Shown one piece after another: positions 9,262 through 18,680 of a stretch of 64,000 bases of DNA (position 1 is its first letter; each line of letters starts with the position of its first letter). The translations under genes and the position numbers were made by a program. Under the pieces are notes generated by a model. That model did no database searches. It saw nothing but the letters and a program-made list of their open reading frames with translations, and was not told the DNA's origin. The DNA is from Eisenbergiella tayi (GTDB lineage Bacteria > Bacillota > Clostridia > Lachnospirales > Lachnospiraceae): contig NZ_MPDJ01000002.1 of NCBI RefSeq assembly GCF_001881565.1, forward strand, positions 562,517-626,516, written 5' to 3'.

Positions 9262-9326
9262 ATTATATACTTCCAGTAAAAAAACAAATTATTCTGTCCG
9301 TCAATTGCTTGTTTTTGGCCGTCAAT
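9262..9326 (-). promoter_or_regulatory. LytTR-type promoter: direct repeats plus -10
   Basis: Minus strand: ATTGACGG occurs at 9319-9326 and 9298-9305, each followed by a base and CA (ATTGACGGNCA). The period is exactly 21 bp, the spacing bound by AgrA/ComE-like LytTR dimers. TATAAT (9262-9267) lies about 30 nt further on, and the regulator ATG about 130 nt beyond that. Confidence 0.6.
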
Positions 9327-9878
9327 GCTTGATTTAAGCACAAAAATTTAGCTTCTTTCCTCTTAACAGGCTTATTTGTAAATGCTCCATAATCCATGGG
9401 CTGACTTGTGACTGATTTTATACGATGCAGATCTCATCAAATCTACTTTAAAACTCCAGAATGACGATATTAGAACGTTCCTCTATCCAGAAATGCAACT
9501 GTACAGAAATCTGCTGACCGGCCATGCAGAACCGACTTTTTCTGCTCTACTATCCCTTAGAAAAGGGGCTAACCAGCGGGGGAGACGGGTGCCGCTATCT
9601 CTGCTTCGCTTTCAACGAGGCAGAGATGACCATAGATCGAGATCCGCATTCCCTGAACCGGAACTGAAGGATATCTTCTTGAAACCATACAAACGTGAAA
9701 AAAAGAAAACAGAAAGAAGACAGGAAGAGAGCAAAGATGTTCCGGTGACTGTGGTTGCCCATACCCTGTCGGAAGAAGAACTGCTCCCCGTCAGACACCT
9801 CGCCGGACAGGGGCAGAAATCCTGCATACGTTCCCTGCACAATTCCTGCCCCAAAGATTAAAAACACTGTTATTCTAA
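9327..9878. other. intergenic stretch, no supported gene
   Basis: About 550 bp between the LytTR promoter and the GH2 gene. It changes from AT-rich to balanced composition, marking the edge of the RiPP island. Reading frames on both strands (e.g. 9493-9861 plus, 9598-9867 minus) lack convincing SD sites or family matches. The minus frame beginning LIFGAGIVQGTYAG has a membrane-like start and might be a gene remnant. Confidence 0.5.
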
Positions 9879-12314
9879 TTACGCAAAGACTTCCACCTTA
9901 TGCACCCCCACAGCCCGCTCCGGGAATCGGACGCAGACATATCTCGTCTTCTCTCCCGGCAGACGAACCGTCAGGAAATTATCAATATTGGCCTTCTCCG
10001 AAGCATAGATGCTGCGATATGTTTTCCGGTCATCCGTCAGCAGTATCTCATAATCCGCATTTGTCACTTCCGCGAAGACAACCACCACGCTCTGAATCTC
10101 CTTCGTGCCTTCCAGATCCACCAATACCATACGTTCCGTATCATCCTCTGCCGGTCTCCAGTAGGTCTTCATATCCCCATTTGTCACGTTCCGGGCCGGA
10201 TGCTCTTCCTCTGCGCTTGTACAGAATACCGGACGGTTGATGGCAATATTATCAAGGCTTCTGCGCTTCGGTTCATCACACACATAAGGCGGGGGCTGAA
10301 GCTCCACACGCGCGCAGCCCTCCGGCGCTTCTTCACCAAGCACCTGAATCCTGATTTCGTCACAGAGCAGTCCCTCACAGACTGCATGCACCACCGTCTC
10401 TCCGCCGTCATAAGCACGAAGCGTGATGGCTCCAAGCCCCTGAATCAGATTCTCCTTCCCGGAAGACAGGATGAAGTTTTTACCAGTCGGGAATCTGCCC
10501 GGTCCGGAAACTACTGTAAGCTCTATCTGCGGATTACAGTCGATTCTCTCACCCGCTTCATTCAGCACCTCCGCCACTATCTTCACATCCTCCGTACCGT
10601 CACATTTCATAGTAAGACTGCTCGGTGTCAGACGAACTCTATGGGGTACGCCTTTCTTCGGTATTTCCGGACGAGGGACGCCTGCCAGATTCTCACGATA
10701 CCAATACCATGTATCCAGAGGCAGTCTGTAATAATCGATCATCCCCATATGTCCCATATTTCCCAGAATACTGCCATGATGGAATGCACACCACAAACAC
10801 TTGCCGCTTCTCCAGGGATAGTCCTCTTCCACACCGTCTCTGTATCTGTGAATAAACTCTCCCGGACGATCAAGCACACTGCTTCCATACTCGGATACAA
10901 AATTCGGGAATCCCGGATTCAGGAAGATGGATGCACCATCACCATTATACCCCGCAATATCACCCAGAGTATCGAAGCCTCCTCTCTGCGCACCGCCCAC
11001 TGCCGCCGGACGGGAGTCATCCAGTATGTGACTGTACTCCACTAATTTCCTCACAAGCGCACGTGCCTTATCAAGCACTTCCAGTGCGGAGAAAAACGGT
11101 TCATTGCACATACTCCACACGATGATACTGGGATGATTGCGGTTCACCCGAATCATCTCACTGAGTGTCTGCATGCAGCCTGCCTCAAATTCTTCTTCAT
11201 CTTCTTCATTCACAGGATAACCGCTTGCCGTCCAGTACCCCTCTTCTTTCACACCTCCGGTTCCCCAGAAACAGTTCTCCGACCAGAAGAGGATTCCCTG
11301 TCTGTCACATTCTTCCGCAAAATACGGATGATGGGGATAATGGGAACCGCGAATGAAGTTCATTCCGCATTCCTTCACCATAGCGATATCTCTCGCAATG
11401 GCCGTATGCGTTACGGCATCCGACCATCCCGCCTGATCTTGATGTACATTCGCGCCATGAATATCATAATGCTCCCCATTTAAGAAAAAGCCCTTATCCG
11501 CCGTAAATTCAAAATATCGAATACCAAATTCCGTCTCGTAAGTATCCACGGGCACATCGTCCACATATACCCTGCTGACCATGGTATACAAATTCGGCGT
11601 ATCCGGATGCCACAACTGCGGATCAGCAAGGAACTGTTCCTGTACCACCGTCGTCATATTCTCCGGCGCGATGGAAAACGCGCTCTCCATCCTGCCCGCC
11701 TCTTCCCCTTTATACAGAAGGATGGATTCCAGCCTGCCGTCTGCCTGCACGGAAGAAGTATTCTCCACCTCCGTCTCCGCCACGATACGCGCCCTTCCTG
11801 CGGACACCTCCGGCGTCGTCACCCGCGTACCGTACCATGCCACGTGCACTTTCCCTTTCACGATGAGGCTCACATCCCTGTAAATACCGCCATTAAAAAC
11901 ATGTTCGCCGCCTCTGGGCGCGATTCTCGGATTCCACAGGTTGTTCACGCGCACGAAAATCAAATTGGCCCCAGGCCGTACAAATGAAGTAATATCTATC
12001 AAAAATGCCGTATAACCGCCCCTGTGCGTGCCCGCAAGTTCTCCGTTCACATAGACTTCCGTGTCCTGAAAGCTTGCCTGGAACTCCAGATACAGCTTCT
12101 TCATATCAAAACCAGTCTCTATCTGCAGCCATTTACGGTAGCATCCATATCCTATATAAAATTGCTTTTCCATGAAATACGGAATCCCAAAAGAATGCGG
12201 AATCCCGATATCATACCATTCCCTATCATCATATTCCGGCGTTTTCGCCTCCGGAAAATCACCATGCATGAATTTCCAGTTTTTGTTAATTAAAATTTTC
12301 TGTTCCTGTTCCAT
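9879..12314 (-). CDS. glycoside hydrolase family 2 with C-terminal discoidin-like domain
   Basis: 811 residues from ATG 12312-12314 (AGGAG about 9 nt upstream). The N-terminal GH2 sugar-binding domain (GCYRKWLQIE, VYVNGELAGTHRGGYTAF), Ig-like domain and TIM barrel follow in order. The acid/base Glu is in IIVWSMCNEPFF and the nucleophile Glu in NFVSEYGSSV. A bacterial Ig-like segment and an F5/8 type C-like domain (NVTNGDMKTYW, VLVDLEGTKEIQSVVV) form the C-terminus. There is no signal peptide, so it is probably cytosolic and trims imported oligosaccharides. Specificity (beta-galactosidase, beta-glucuronidase or other) cannot be fixed. It is the last gene of the GH95 operon. Confidence 0.88.
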   Translation of the reverse strand: MEQEQKILINKNWKFMHGDFPEAKTPEYDDREWYDIGIPHSFGIPYFMEKQFYIGYGCYRKWLQIETGFDMKKLYLEFQASFQDTEVYVNGELAGTHRGGYTAFLIDITSFVRPGANLIFVRVNNLWNPRIAPRGGEHVFNGGIYRDVSLIVKGKVHVAWYGTRVTTPEVSAGRARIVAETEVENTSSVQADGRLESILLYKGEEAGRMESAFSIAPENMTTVVQEQFLADPQLWHPDTPNLYTMVSRVYVDDVPVDTYETEFGIRYFEFTADKGFFLNGEHYDIHGANVHQDQAGWSDAVTHTAIARDIAMVKECGMNFIRGSHYPHHPYFAEECDRQGILFWSENCFWGTGGVKEEGYWTASGYPVNEEDEEEFEAGCMQTLSEMIRVNRNHPSIIVWSMCNEPFFSALEVLDKARALVRKLVEYSHILDDSRPAAVGGAQRGGFDTLGDIAGYNGDGASIFLNPGFPNFVSEYGSSVLDRPGEFIHRYRDGVEEDYPWRSGKCLWCAFHHGSILGNMGHMGMIDYYRLPLDTWYWYRENLAGVPRPEIPKKGVPHRVRLTPSSLTMKCDGTEDVKIVAEVLNEAGERIDCNPQIELTVVSGPGRFPTGKNFILSSGKENLIQGLGAITLRAYDGGETVVHAVCEGLLCDEIRIQVLGEEAPEGCARVELQPPPYVCDEPKRRSLDNIAINRPVFCTSAEEEHPARNVTNGDMKTYWRPAEDDTERMVLVDLEGTKEIQSVVVVFAEVTNADYEILLTDDRKTYRSIYASEKANIDNFLTVRLPGEKTRYVCVRFPERAVGVHKVEVFA

Positions 12315-12365
12315 TGCAATTCTCTCCTGTTTTCCTTCTGAACATCCGGAAATAAAGGAAACGGC

Positions 12366-12419
12366 TATCCTCTTTCCTGCCGCAAATCCATTCCTGATAT
12401 GCAGCAGCGAAAGAGGATA
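12366..12419 (-). repeat. intergenic hairpin between GH95 and GH2
   Basis: TATCCTCTTTC pairs with GAAAGAGGATA, then four more pairs follow after one mismatch, closing a loop of about 20 nt. No U-run follows, so it may protect or process mRNA rather than terminate. Confidence 0.5.
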
Positions 12420-12461
12420 CAGTCCATCTCCCAAAGCTATTTATTTTACAGCTGCCGCAGG

Positions 12462-14759
12462 TTAAAATACAATTTCATATGCTTTCCCTGCTTCCAGCTC
12501 CACAGAATACCCGAATTCTTCCTTTTCCCAGGTAAGCGTTTCGTCCTGGCAGGAAATCCGCTCGGGTACCTCACCGACAAACAGCGTTCTGCGGCTCTTA
12601 TCCGCACGGATTTCTGCTTTCTGCAACGTTCCGTTCTTCCATTCCATATCCACTTCCAGGCCGCCTCTTGCGCGCAGGCCCTTCACCTCGCCGTTCTTCC
12701 ACTTAGGAGGAAGCGCAGGCAGGAAATGCACCCCTGCGTGGCTCTGCAGCAGACATTCCGCCATACCGGACAGAAGTCCCAGGTTACCGTCAATCTGAAA
12801 TACGTTTCCGGCATTCAGCAAGCTTTCCGTCAAGCTCTTATGAAACATTCTGTCAATGGCAGTCTGTGCACCTTCTCCGTTTAAGAATCTGGCAAAGAAA
12901 GCAATATGCCATGCACCGCCCCAGCCCGTCGCTTTCGCGCCGTGTTCAATTCTGGAGTCCAGGGATTTTCTGGCCGCTTCATAGATCTCCTTATCCTTAT
13001 TCCAGGAAATCTCATCCCCCGGAAATACTGCCCACAGATGAGAAGTATGTACCATATTCGGAGTGAGTTCTTTCTCTTCCCACGCCCATTCCTTCAATCT
13101 GCCTATAGAATCGATCTGATTGGGGCGAAGTTCTCTGATGATTCTCTCAAAATCCGCTTTATAAGGACTTTCAATGCCCAGTATCTTCGCTGCCTCCAGA
13201 CAAGCACTCATCAATCCTCTTATGATCTGATTATCCATAGTAGGTCCTGCGCAGATCGGCGTATCGGAACCGTCTTCCAAAACGAACCTGTTCTCCGGAG
13301 ATACCGAAGGGCAGGTCACCAGATACCCTTCCTTGTCCTTAATCAGGAAATCCACGAAGAAGAGTGCAAACTCTTCCATCACGGGATATTCTTTTCTCAG
13401 GAAATCCTCATCTAAGGTAAAAAGATAATGCTCCCACAGATGCATTGCCATCCATGCGCCGCCCATCTGCCAGAATGCCGCAGCCGCATACATATCCTGC
13501 GTACCGCAGTCTCCATAGATATCGGTATTGTGATGGCACATGGTTCCCCTGCAGCCATACATTCTCTTCGCCACATCCCGTCCTCTTTCCTGTACCGTAT
13601 GAATCAGGTCAAAAAGAGGTTCATGGAGTGTGGACAGATTACAGATTTCCGCAGGCCAGTAATTCATCTGCAGATTGATATTCGTCGTATATTTGCTCTC
13701 CCAACTGGGACAAAACTCATGATTCCAAATACCCTGCAGGTTCATGGCCGTCGCGCCCTCTCTTCCGGCAGATACCATCATATATCTAGCATACTGGAAA
13801 TACATTCCTGCTTTCTCGTCCTCAGGAAGCGCAAGCGTACATCTTTTCATATAAGAGGTGAAATCCGCAATATGGTCAGCCCTGATATCAGCATACCCCT
13901 TTGCACGCGCTGCCGCAAGAGAAGACTTCACATTGCCGACAAAATCTTCTTCCCTGTTATCCGTAGAAGCCACCAGATAAATTACGACCTCGCCCGCTTC
14001 ATGGGCAACCAGCTTCGCATAACAGTCCTCAATTCGTCCATCCGTCACCACAGTCAGGCCGCAGGCAAATCTTGTACCATTTTCATCCCCCTCCATCATC
14101 AGGGTATGGCCATTTTCGGTATAGATTCTCTCACATCTGGTCACAGGCCATACACCGGCGCTGACGAATTTTCCCGGTCTCCTGTCATCAGGCAGCCTCT
14201 GATCCGTAAAAGGGACACGATTGAGCAGCATATCCAGCCGGATTGCTTTCTCCCTATCGCTCTTTAAGCGGATACAGAGTACTCTGTCCGGATTACTGAC
14301 GAACATTTCCCTTGTATACTGTACTCCCTTATCTTCATGGGAAATGCAAAGAATCCCCTCTTCCATGTTCAAATCAGATACATAATTCTCACCGTCGGAC
14401 TCCGGCAGCCAGCCCATCTGGAATGGAAGCGCGGTATTTAACGCAAGGTTGAGTTCACCCAGGGGTGAGAAATTCCTCATATTGCCAGGAGCGGATACCA
14501 TATGAGAAAACATCAGCTCCTCCGCTTCTTCGAACTTCCTGTCAAAAATCAGTTCCCGGACCTCTTTCAGATGCTCTTTTGCGTTGGGATTGATTCTGTC
14601 CCTGAATTTGCCATGCCACAGAGAATCCTCATTCAACTGGATTCTGTCCTTGGCAGTATGTCCGTACACCATGGCACCCAGGAATCCGTTCCCCATGGGC
14701 GTTGCGTCCAGCCAGCGTGAGCCGGCCTCTTTTCTGATAAAATGTTTCTGTACATTCAT
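12462..14759 (-). CDS. glycoside hydrolase family 95 (alpha-L-fucosidase/galactosidase type), copy A
   Basis: 765 residues from the internal ATG at 14757-14759 ([13 protein letters not shown]); a longer in-frame start would run into the terminator hairpin upstream. Family signatures: [18 protein letters not shown] and [11 protein letters not shown] near the start, [37 protein letters not shown] and QIDGNLG. The family removes alpha-1,2-linked L-fucose, or L-galactose in some members, by inversion. No signal peptide is visible, so it is probably intracellular. It lies downstream of the importer genes and is paralogous to the gene at 20998-23229. Confidence 0.92.
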   Translation of the reverse strand: MNVQKHFIRKEAGSRWLDATPMGNGFLGAMVYGHTAKDRIQLNEDSLWHGKFRDRINPNAKEHLKEVRELIFDRKFEEAEELMFSHMVSAPGNMRNFSPLGELNLALNTALPFQMGWLPESDGENYVSDLNMEEGILCISHEDKGVQYTREMFVSNPDRVLCIRLKSDREKAIRLDMLLNRVPFTDQRLPDDRRPGKFVSAGVWPVTRCERIYTENGHTLMMEGDENGTRFACGLTVVTDGRIEDCYAKLVAHEAGEVVIYLVASTDNREEDFVGNVKSSLAAARAKGYADIRADHIADFTSYMKRCTLALPEDEKAGMYFQYARYMMVSAGREGATAMNLQGIWNHEFCPSWESKYTTNINLQMNYWPAEICNLSTLHEPLFDLIHTVQERGRDVAKRMYGCRGTMCHHNTDIYGDCGTQDMYAAAAFWQMGGAWMAMHLWEHYLFTLDEDFLRKEYPVMEEFALFFVDFLIKDKEGYLVTCPSVSPENRFVLEDGSDTPICAGPTMDNQIIRGLMSACLEAAKILGIESPYKADFERIIRELRPNQIDSIGRLKEWAWEEKELTPNMVHTSHLWAVFPGDEISWNKDKEIYEAARKSLDSRIEHGAKATGWGGAWHIAFFARFLNGEGAQTAIDRMFHKSLTESLLNAGNVFQIDGNLGLLSGMAECLLQSHAGVHFLPALPPKWKNGEVKGLRARGGLEVDMEWKNGTLQKAEIRADKSRRTLFVGEVPERISCQDETLTWEKEEFGYSVELEAGKAYEIVF

Positions 14760-14784
14760 AGGAAACACCCTGCCTTTCTTTTTT

Positions 14785-14815
14785 AAAAAATGAGGGCGTC
14801 CGGGGGACACCCTCA
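14785..14815 (-). terminator. terminator or attenuator between importer and GH95
   Basis: On the minus strand the 11-bp stem TGAGGGTGTCC/GGACGCCCTCA (one G-T pair), loop CCC, is followed by TTTTTT. It should dampen enzyme expression relative to the binding protein. Confidence 0.85.
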
Positions 14816-14843
14816 TTTCCAAAATGAACTCGCTTATTTGATT

Positions 14844-16634
14844 TTATTTTGCTGCATTTGCCATATAAGCATCATAATACTTCTGATAGGTATCGATGTA
14901 CTGCTGCACATTCATCTTCTCCAGAGTTGTCAGATACTCATCCCACTGGGTCTCAATATTCAGATCGCCAGTGATAAACTGTACCAGAGCCTGATTTACA
15001 TAACCGCCGATCTGCAGGGTTGCTTCGCTGATAATCTGCGCATCAGAGCCTTCGAATACCAGGTTTGGAACCAGCGTCTCAAGTGCAGGCTCGTAGGGCT
15101 GATACAGCTCGCCTGCCTTCTGCAGATAGAACTCGGTGTCATGATCCGGATCCGGAACCTTCACTTCGCCGCGTGCTCTTGCAGAGGACCATCTTACGGA
15201 TGCGTCAGATGCCCAACGATAATGTTTGCCGTTTTCGCCGGAGTAATCCTTTGCATAGCCATTTCCAAGCCAGTCATAGTCTTCAGGAATAATCAGCTTT
15301 TCAACAGTAGGAGTTCCACCTGCAAGGGAGGTTCCTTCATTGGTAAAGTTCCAGCCAAGGCCTTCCGGACCATAAGACTGTACATTGTTGGCTTCCGCAC
15401 TTGCAAGGAAGTCCAGAAGTGCGGTTACGATTACAGGATATTCACAGGTAGAGGAAATACTTCCGATACCCATGCCGAAGTAGTTGTCAAGACCTTTTGT
15501 ACAAAGTCTTACACCGTCAGGGCCTTCTACAGGTGCGAATACTTCCCAGTTCTGCCACTCACCATCCTTATTTGCCCAGAACTCATCATCGGTCTGAGGG
15601 CCGCCTGCAGGGTAAACAGCTACCAGAGGCGTCTCATTCTTCAGTGTTGCAGCGAACTGTGTATTGTCCTGTGTAAAGGTCTGAGGATCCAGAAGTCCTT
15701 CGGAATACAGCTTATTGATGTAACGAAGCGCTTCTCTGTACTCATCCTTCATTACAGAATACTCAATCTTACCATCGTTTACTACAAGACCTGCTGCGAC
15801 AGTAGGGTTGGTATTGCTCAGAGGGTTATTACACTGTATGAAAGAGTTAATCATCCATACCGTAGGATCAGAAGCCCAGCCGCCAATGAAACCGCTCATG
15901 GGAACTTCATCCGCAAGGCCGTTGCCGTTGGGATCTTCGTTTTTCACCTTCTTCAGGTACTCATACAGTTCATCCGTAGTCTCAGGAATATGGCCGTCGT
16001 TCAATGCTTCTACCCAAGGCATATAGATGTACATTCTGTTCTGATAACGGCAATGGAAACACTCATTGTTATCGCCGTAAGTATAGATATTGCCATCTGA
16101 CATAACGAGGTCTGCCCTTCTCATGGGGCTCTCTTCATTCATTGCGTTCCAGTTAGGAGCGTCTTCCAGCAGGTCATTCATAGGAATGATTAAGCCCTGC
16201 CGACCGTAGTCCTGAAGCTCGGTCTTGGTCCAACCGGTTGCCAGGAACAGATCCGGCAGATTTTTGGGGTCAGTCATTACAAGATTCAGCTTCGTCTTTG
16301 CATCATCGCCGTCTACATCATATACGAAATTCAAATGAATGTTGGTCTTTTCCTCAATCCAGTCGGTTACGTAATTGTTCTGATAAGTTCCGCCGCCAGT
16401 CAGGGATGCATAAACGAATACGTCAATTGTCAGCTTCTCTTCCAGAGGGAAGGTAACATCGCTTACGCGTTCGAATGCGAAGGGATCGCCGCTTGCAGCT
16501 TTTCCGCTATCCGTTGTCCCTCCCGTTGCTGCAGGAGTATCCGTACTGCCGCAGCCTGCCAGGAGAGAAACGCCGAGCGCCAGTACGGCTGCCGTTGAAA
16601 GCAGTTTCTTTCCCCATAATGTTTTCTTTTTCAT
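14844..16634 (-). CDS. extracellular sugar-binding lipoprotein of an LplA-type ABC importer
   Basis: 596 residues with a lipoprotein signal: MKKKTLWGKK, a hydrophobic stretch, then lipobox LLAGC with Cys28, and a Ser/Thr/Gly-rich linker. The size and the two permease genes upstream match the large binding proteins of the LplABC/YtcQ group, which deliver oligosaccharides. The ATP-binding subunit is absent here; such importers commonly share a multifunctional ATPase encoded elsewhere. The SD is AAGGAGG. Position before GH95 suggests a fucosylated oligosaccharide ligand, by inference. Confidence 0.9.
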   Translation of the reverse strand: MKKKTLWGKKLLSTAAVLALGVSLLAGCGSTDTPAATGGTTDSGKAASGDPFAFERVSDVTFPLEEKLTIDVFVYASLTGGGTYQNNYVTDWIEEKTNIHLNFVYDVDGDDAKTKLNLVMTDPKNLPDLFLATGWTKTELQDYGRQGLIIPMNDLLEDAPNWNAMNEESPMRRADLVMSDGNIYTYGDNNECFHCRYQNRMYIYMPWVEALNDGHIPETTDELYEYLKKVKNEDPNGNGLADEVPMSGFIGGWASDPTVWMINSFIQCNNPLSNTNPTVAAGLVVNDGKIEYSVMKDEYREALRYINKLYSEGLLDPQTFTQDNTQFAATLKNETPLVAVYPAGGPQTDDEFWANKDGEWQNWEVFAPVEGPDGVRLCTKGLDNYFGMGIGSISSTCEYPVIVTALLDFLASAEANNVQSYGPEGLGWNFTNEGTSLAGGTPTVEKLIIPEDYDWLGNGYAKDYSGENGKHYRWASDASVRWSSARARGEVKVPDPDHDTEFYLQKAGELYQPYEPALETLVPNLVFEGSDAQIISEATLQIGGYVNQALVQFITGDLNIETQWDEYLTTLEKMNVQQYIDTYQKYYDAYMANAAK

Positions 16635-16703
16635 GTTTTTTCCTCCTTAAAATTTTTATAAACAACGGGTCTCCCCGATTGATATATAAATTTACAATTC
16701 CTC

Positions 16704-17594
16704 TTAACCCTTTACAGAACCAATCATGACACCCTTTACAAAATACTTCTGTACAAAAGGATAGATAATCATCAAAGGCAGACTGCTGATGATAATCGTT
16801 CCGTATCTTAACATCTGGCTTAAGAACTGATTCTCCATTACCACCTTCGGATCCACTGCGGAATTACCGAAATCCACCTGGGACATCAGCAGGATTCTTC
16901 GAAGAACCAGCTGCAGCGGATATTTCTCCTGGGAGTTGATATAAATCAAAGGATTGAAGTATCCGTTCCAAAGCGCAACCGCCACCCACAGACAAAGCAC
17001 TGCAATAATGGGCATGGACAGCGGAATAGCAATCTTTGTGAAAAACTTGAAATCAGAACATCCGTCCAGCTCCGCCGCCTCCTGCAGTTCTTTGGAAATC
17101 GTCTGATGGAAGAAGGTTCTCGCCACTATGATATTGTAAGCATTCACTGCCGTAGGCAGCACCACCGCCCAGATAGTATCGACCATACCAAGATTGCGGA
17201 CCAACAAATAAGTAGGGACCAGACCGCCATTAAACATCATAGTAAACAGAAACAGCTTCATCAGTATACTGCCGCCGCGGAAATCACTTCTGGAAAGCGG
17301 ATATGCCGCAAAAAGCGTAAGTACGATACTGATAATAGTTCCCACAAAGGTATATATAATGGAATTCAAATAACCTGTCCAAATAGCATCATATTTGAAT
17401 ACTGTCTTATAGCTGAGCAAAGTCGGTTCTACCGGTAAAAATTTCACTCGTCCTGACATCAGCGCTTCTCCGGAACTGAAGGAACAGCTGACTACGTAAA
17501 TCAACGGATACAGTACAACAATCGAAAATAAGGCCAGTAATATGTAATTAACAAAATAAACTACTTTATCCTGTGTAATCTTCTTGTTTTTCAT
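16704..17594 (-). CDS. carbohydrate ABC permease, LplC/YtcP type
   Basis: 296 residues with about six membrane segments. The EAA loop lies in KELQEAAELDGCSDFKFF, the contact site for the ATPase. The C-terminal FVKGVMIGSVKG is typical of the LplC/YtcP family. It follows the other permease by 13 nt and precedes the binding-protein gene, so the three form one importer unit. Confidence 0.92.
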   Translation of the reverse strand: MKNKKITQDKVVYFVNYILLALFSIVVLYPLIYVVSCSFSSGEALMSGRVKFLPVEPTLLSYKTVFKYDAIWTGYLNSIIYTFVGTIISIVLTLFAAYPLSRSDFRGGSILMKLFLFTMMFNGGLVPTYLLVRNLGMVDTIWAVVLPTAVNAYNIIVARTFFHQTISKELQEAAELDGCSDFKFFTKIAIPLSMPIIAVLCLWVAVALWNGYFNPLIYINSQEKYPLQLVLRRILLMSQVDFGNSAVDPKVVMENQFLSQMLRYGTIIISSLPLMIIYPFVQKYFVKGVMIGSVKG

Positions 17595-17607
17595 TTTCCC
17601 TGCCTCC

Positions 17608-18558
17608 TTAAATGAATCCGTCGCCGGTCAGCTTCTTCGCAATCTTATTGGACAGAAGGATGAGTATCAATCCGACCATTGACTGGAACAAACCGATAGC
17701 CGTCGCATAGGAATAATCCGGGAAGGAGGATACCAAAGATACCTTAAACGCATAGGTCGGGATAACTTCCGACACAGAGAGATTGTTCTGATTCTGCATC
17801 GCAAGAATCTTCTCATAACCCATGTTCAGGATTCGTCCGATCTCCAGAATCAGCATAATCACTGCTGTGGGCATAATCGCGGGCAAATCCACATAGCGGA
17901 TTCTCTGAAGCAGAGTCGCGCCGTCAATAATCGCCGCTTCATGCTGCTCCATATCCACACCTGCAAGCGCCGCAATATAAATGATTGAACCGTAACCGAC
18001 CGTCTGCCACACACCGCTCCATACATATACAGAAGAAAAAAGCTGCGGTGTACCGAGAATATTCATCCCCATTTTGTCATAAAAGAAACTTCCGACAGCC
18101 CCTACACGGGTATCAAATATCGCATTCAAAATCCCCACAAATACAATGGTGGATATGAAATATGGTAAATATGTTACCATCTGTACAAACTTCTTAAACT
18201 TCACCTTTCTGACATAATTCAACGATAAGGCCAGAATGATGGCGCAGGGAGTATTCACGACCAGAGTGTAGAGAGAAATCACCAACGTATTTCTCAAACT
18301 CTCCATAAAATTATAGTTATTAAAAAACCGTACAAAATTGTCCATTCCGAAATGTGCCGCCCAGGGACTTCCCCAGATACCGTCCACAATCCGATAATTT
18401 TTGAATGCCAGCAGAATACCGTACATGGGTGCATAGGAGAACACTGCCAACATAATCACCGGGAAAGCAACCATCACATACAACTGCCAATGAGCTTTAA
18501 AGTAATGGCCAAAGGTTCCGCGCTTTCCAGGCTGCCGAGTCTTTACTTTCGTTTTCAC
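17608..18558 (-). CDS. carbohydrate ABC permease, LplB/YteP type
   Basis: 316 residues from a GTG start at 18556-18558, chosen because AAGGAGG lies 6 nt upstream; an upstream in-frame ATG has no SD. About six membrane segments; FSYAPMYGILLAFKNYR near the N-terminus and the EAA loop EQHEAAIIDGATLLQRIRYV are characteristic. It is the first gene of the importer unit and is separated from the regulator gene by a strong terminator. Confidence 0.9.
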   Translation of the reverse strand: MKTKVKTRQPGKRGTFGHYFKAHWQLYVMVAFPVIMLAVFSYAPMYGILLAFKNYRIVDGIWGSPWAAHFGMDNFVRFFNNYNFMESLRNTLVISLYTLVVNTPCAIILALSLNYVRKVKFKKFVQMVTYLPYFISTIVFVGILNAIFDTRVGAVGSFFYDKMGMNILGTPQLFSSVYVWSGVWQTVGYGSIIYIAALAGVDMEQHEAAIIDGATLLQRIRYVDLPAIMPTAVIMLILEIGRILNMGYEKILAMQNQNNLSVSEVIPTYAFKVSLVSSFPDYSYATAIGLFQSMVGLILILLSNKIAKKLTGDGFI

Positions 18559-18646
18559 TTCGTACCTCCTTCTCTTGTTTTGCTGAAACCACATTATCAT
18601 TTTTTCTTCAAAAAATCATTCTACAATTCTCCCTGTACTACCATGC

Positions 18647-18680
18647 AAAAATTAAGAAAGCCCGTAAATACGGGCTTTCT
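18647..18680 (-). terminator. rho-independent terminator after the AraC regulator
   Basis: AGAAAGCCCG/CGGGCTTTCT stem with a 6-nt loop, followed on the minus strand by TTAATTTTT. The regulator stop codon overlaps its 5' edge, so importer genes need their own promoter in the 90 bp that follow. Confidence 0.85.

Noticed and set aside
9493..9861. Plus-strand ORF of 122 codons upstream of the GH2 end
   Set aside because: No SD, Arg/Lys-rich low-complexity product and no family match; overlaps an equally unsupported minus-strand frame.
9598..9867. Minus-strand frame starting LIFGAGIVQGTYAG, faintly like a sporulation membrane protein
   Set aside because: GTG start without SD, and only a short hydrophobic start; the rest is unlike any family I know. 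Could be a remnant but not supportable.
14790..16100. 436-codon plus-strand ORF
   Set aside because: Antisense shadow of the binding-protein gene; composition and lack of SD show it is not coding.
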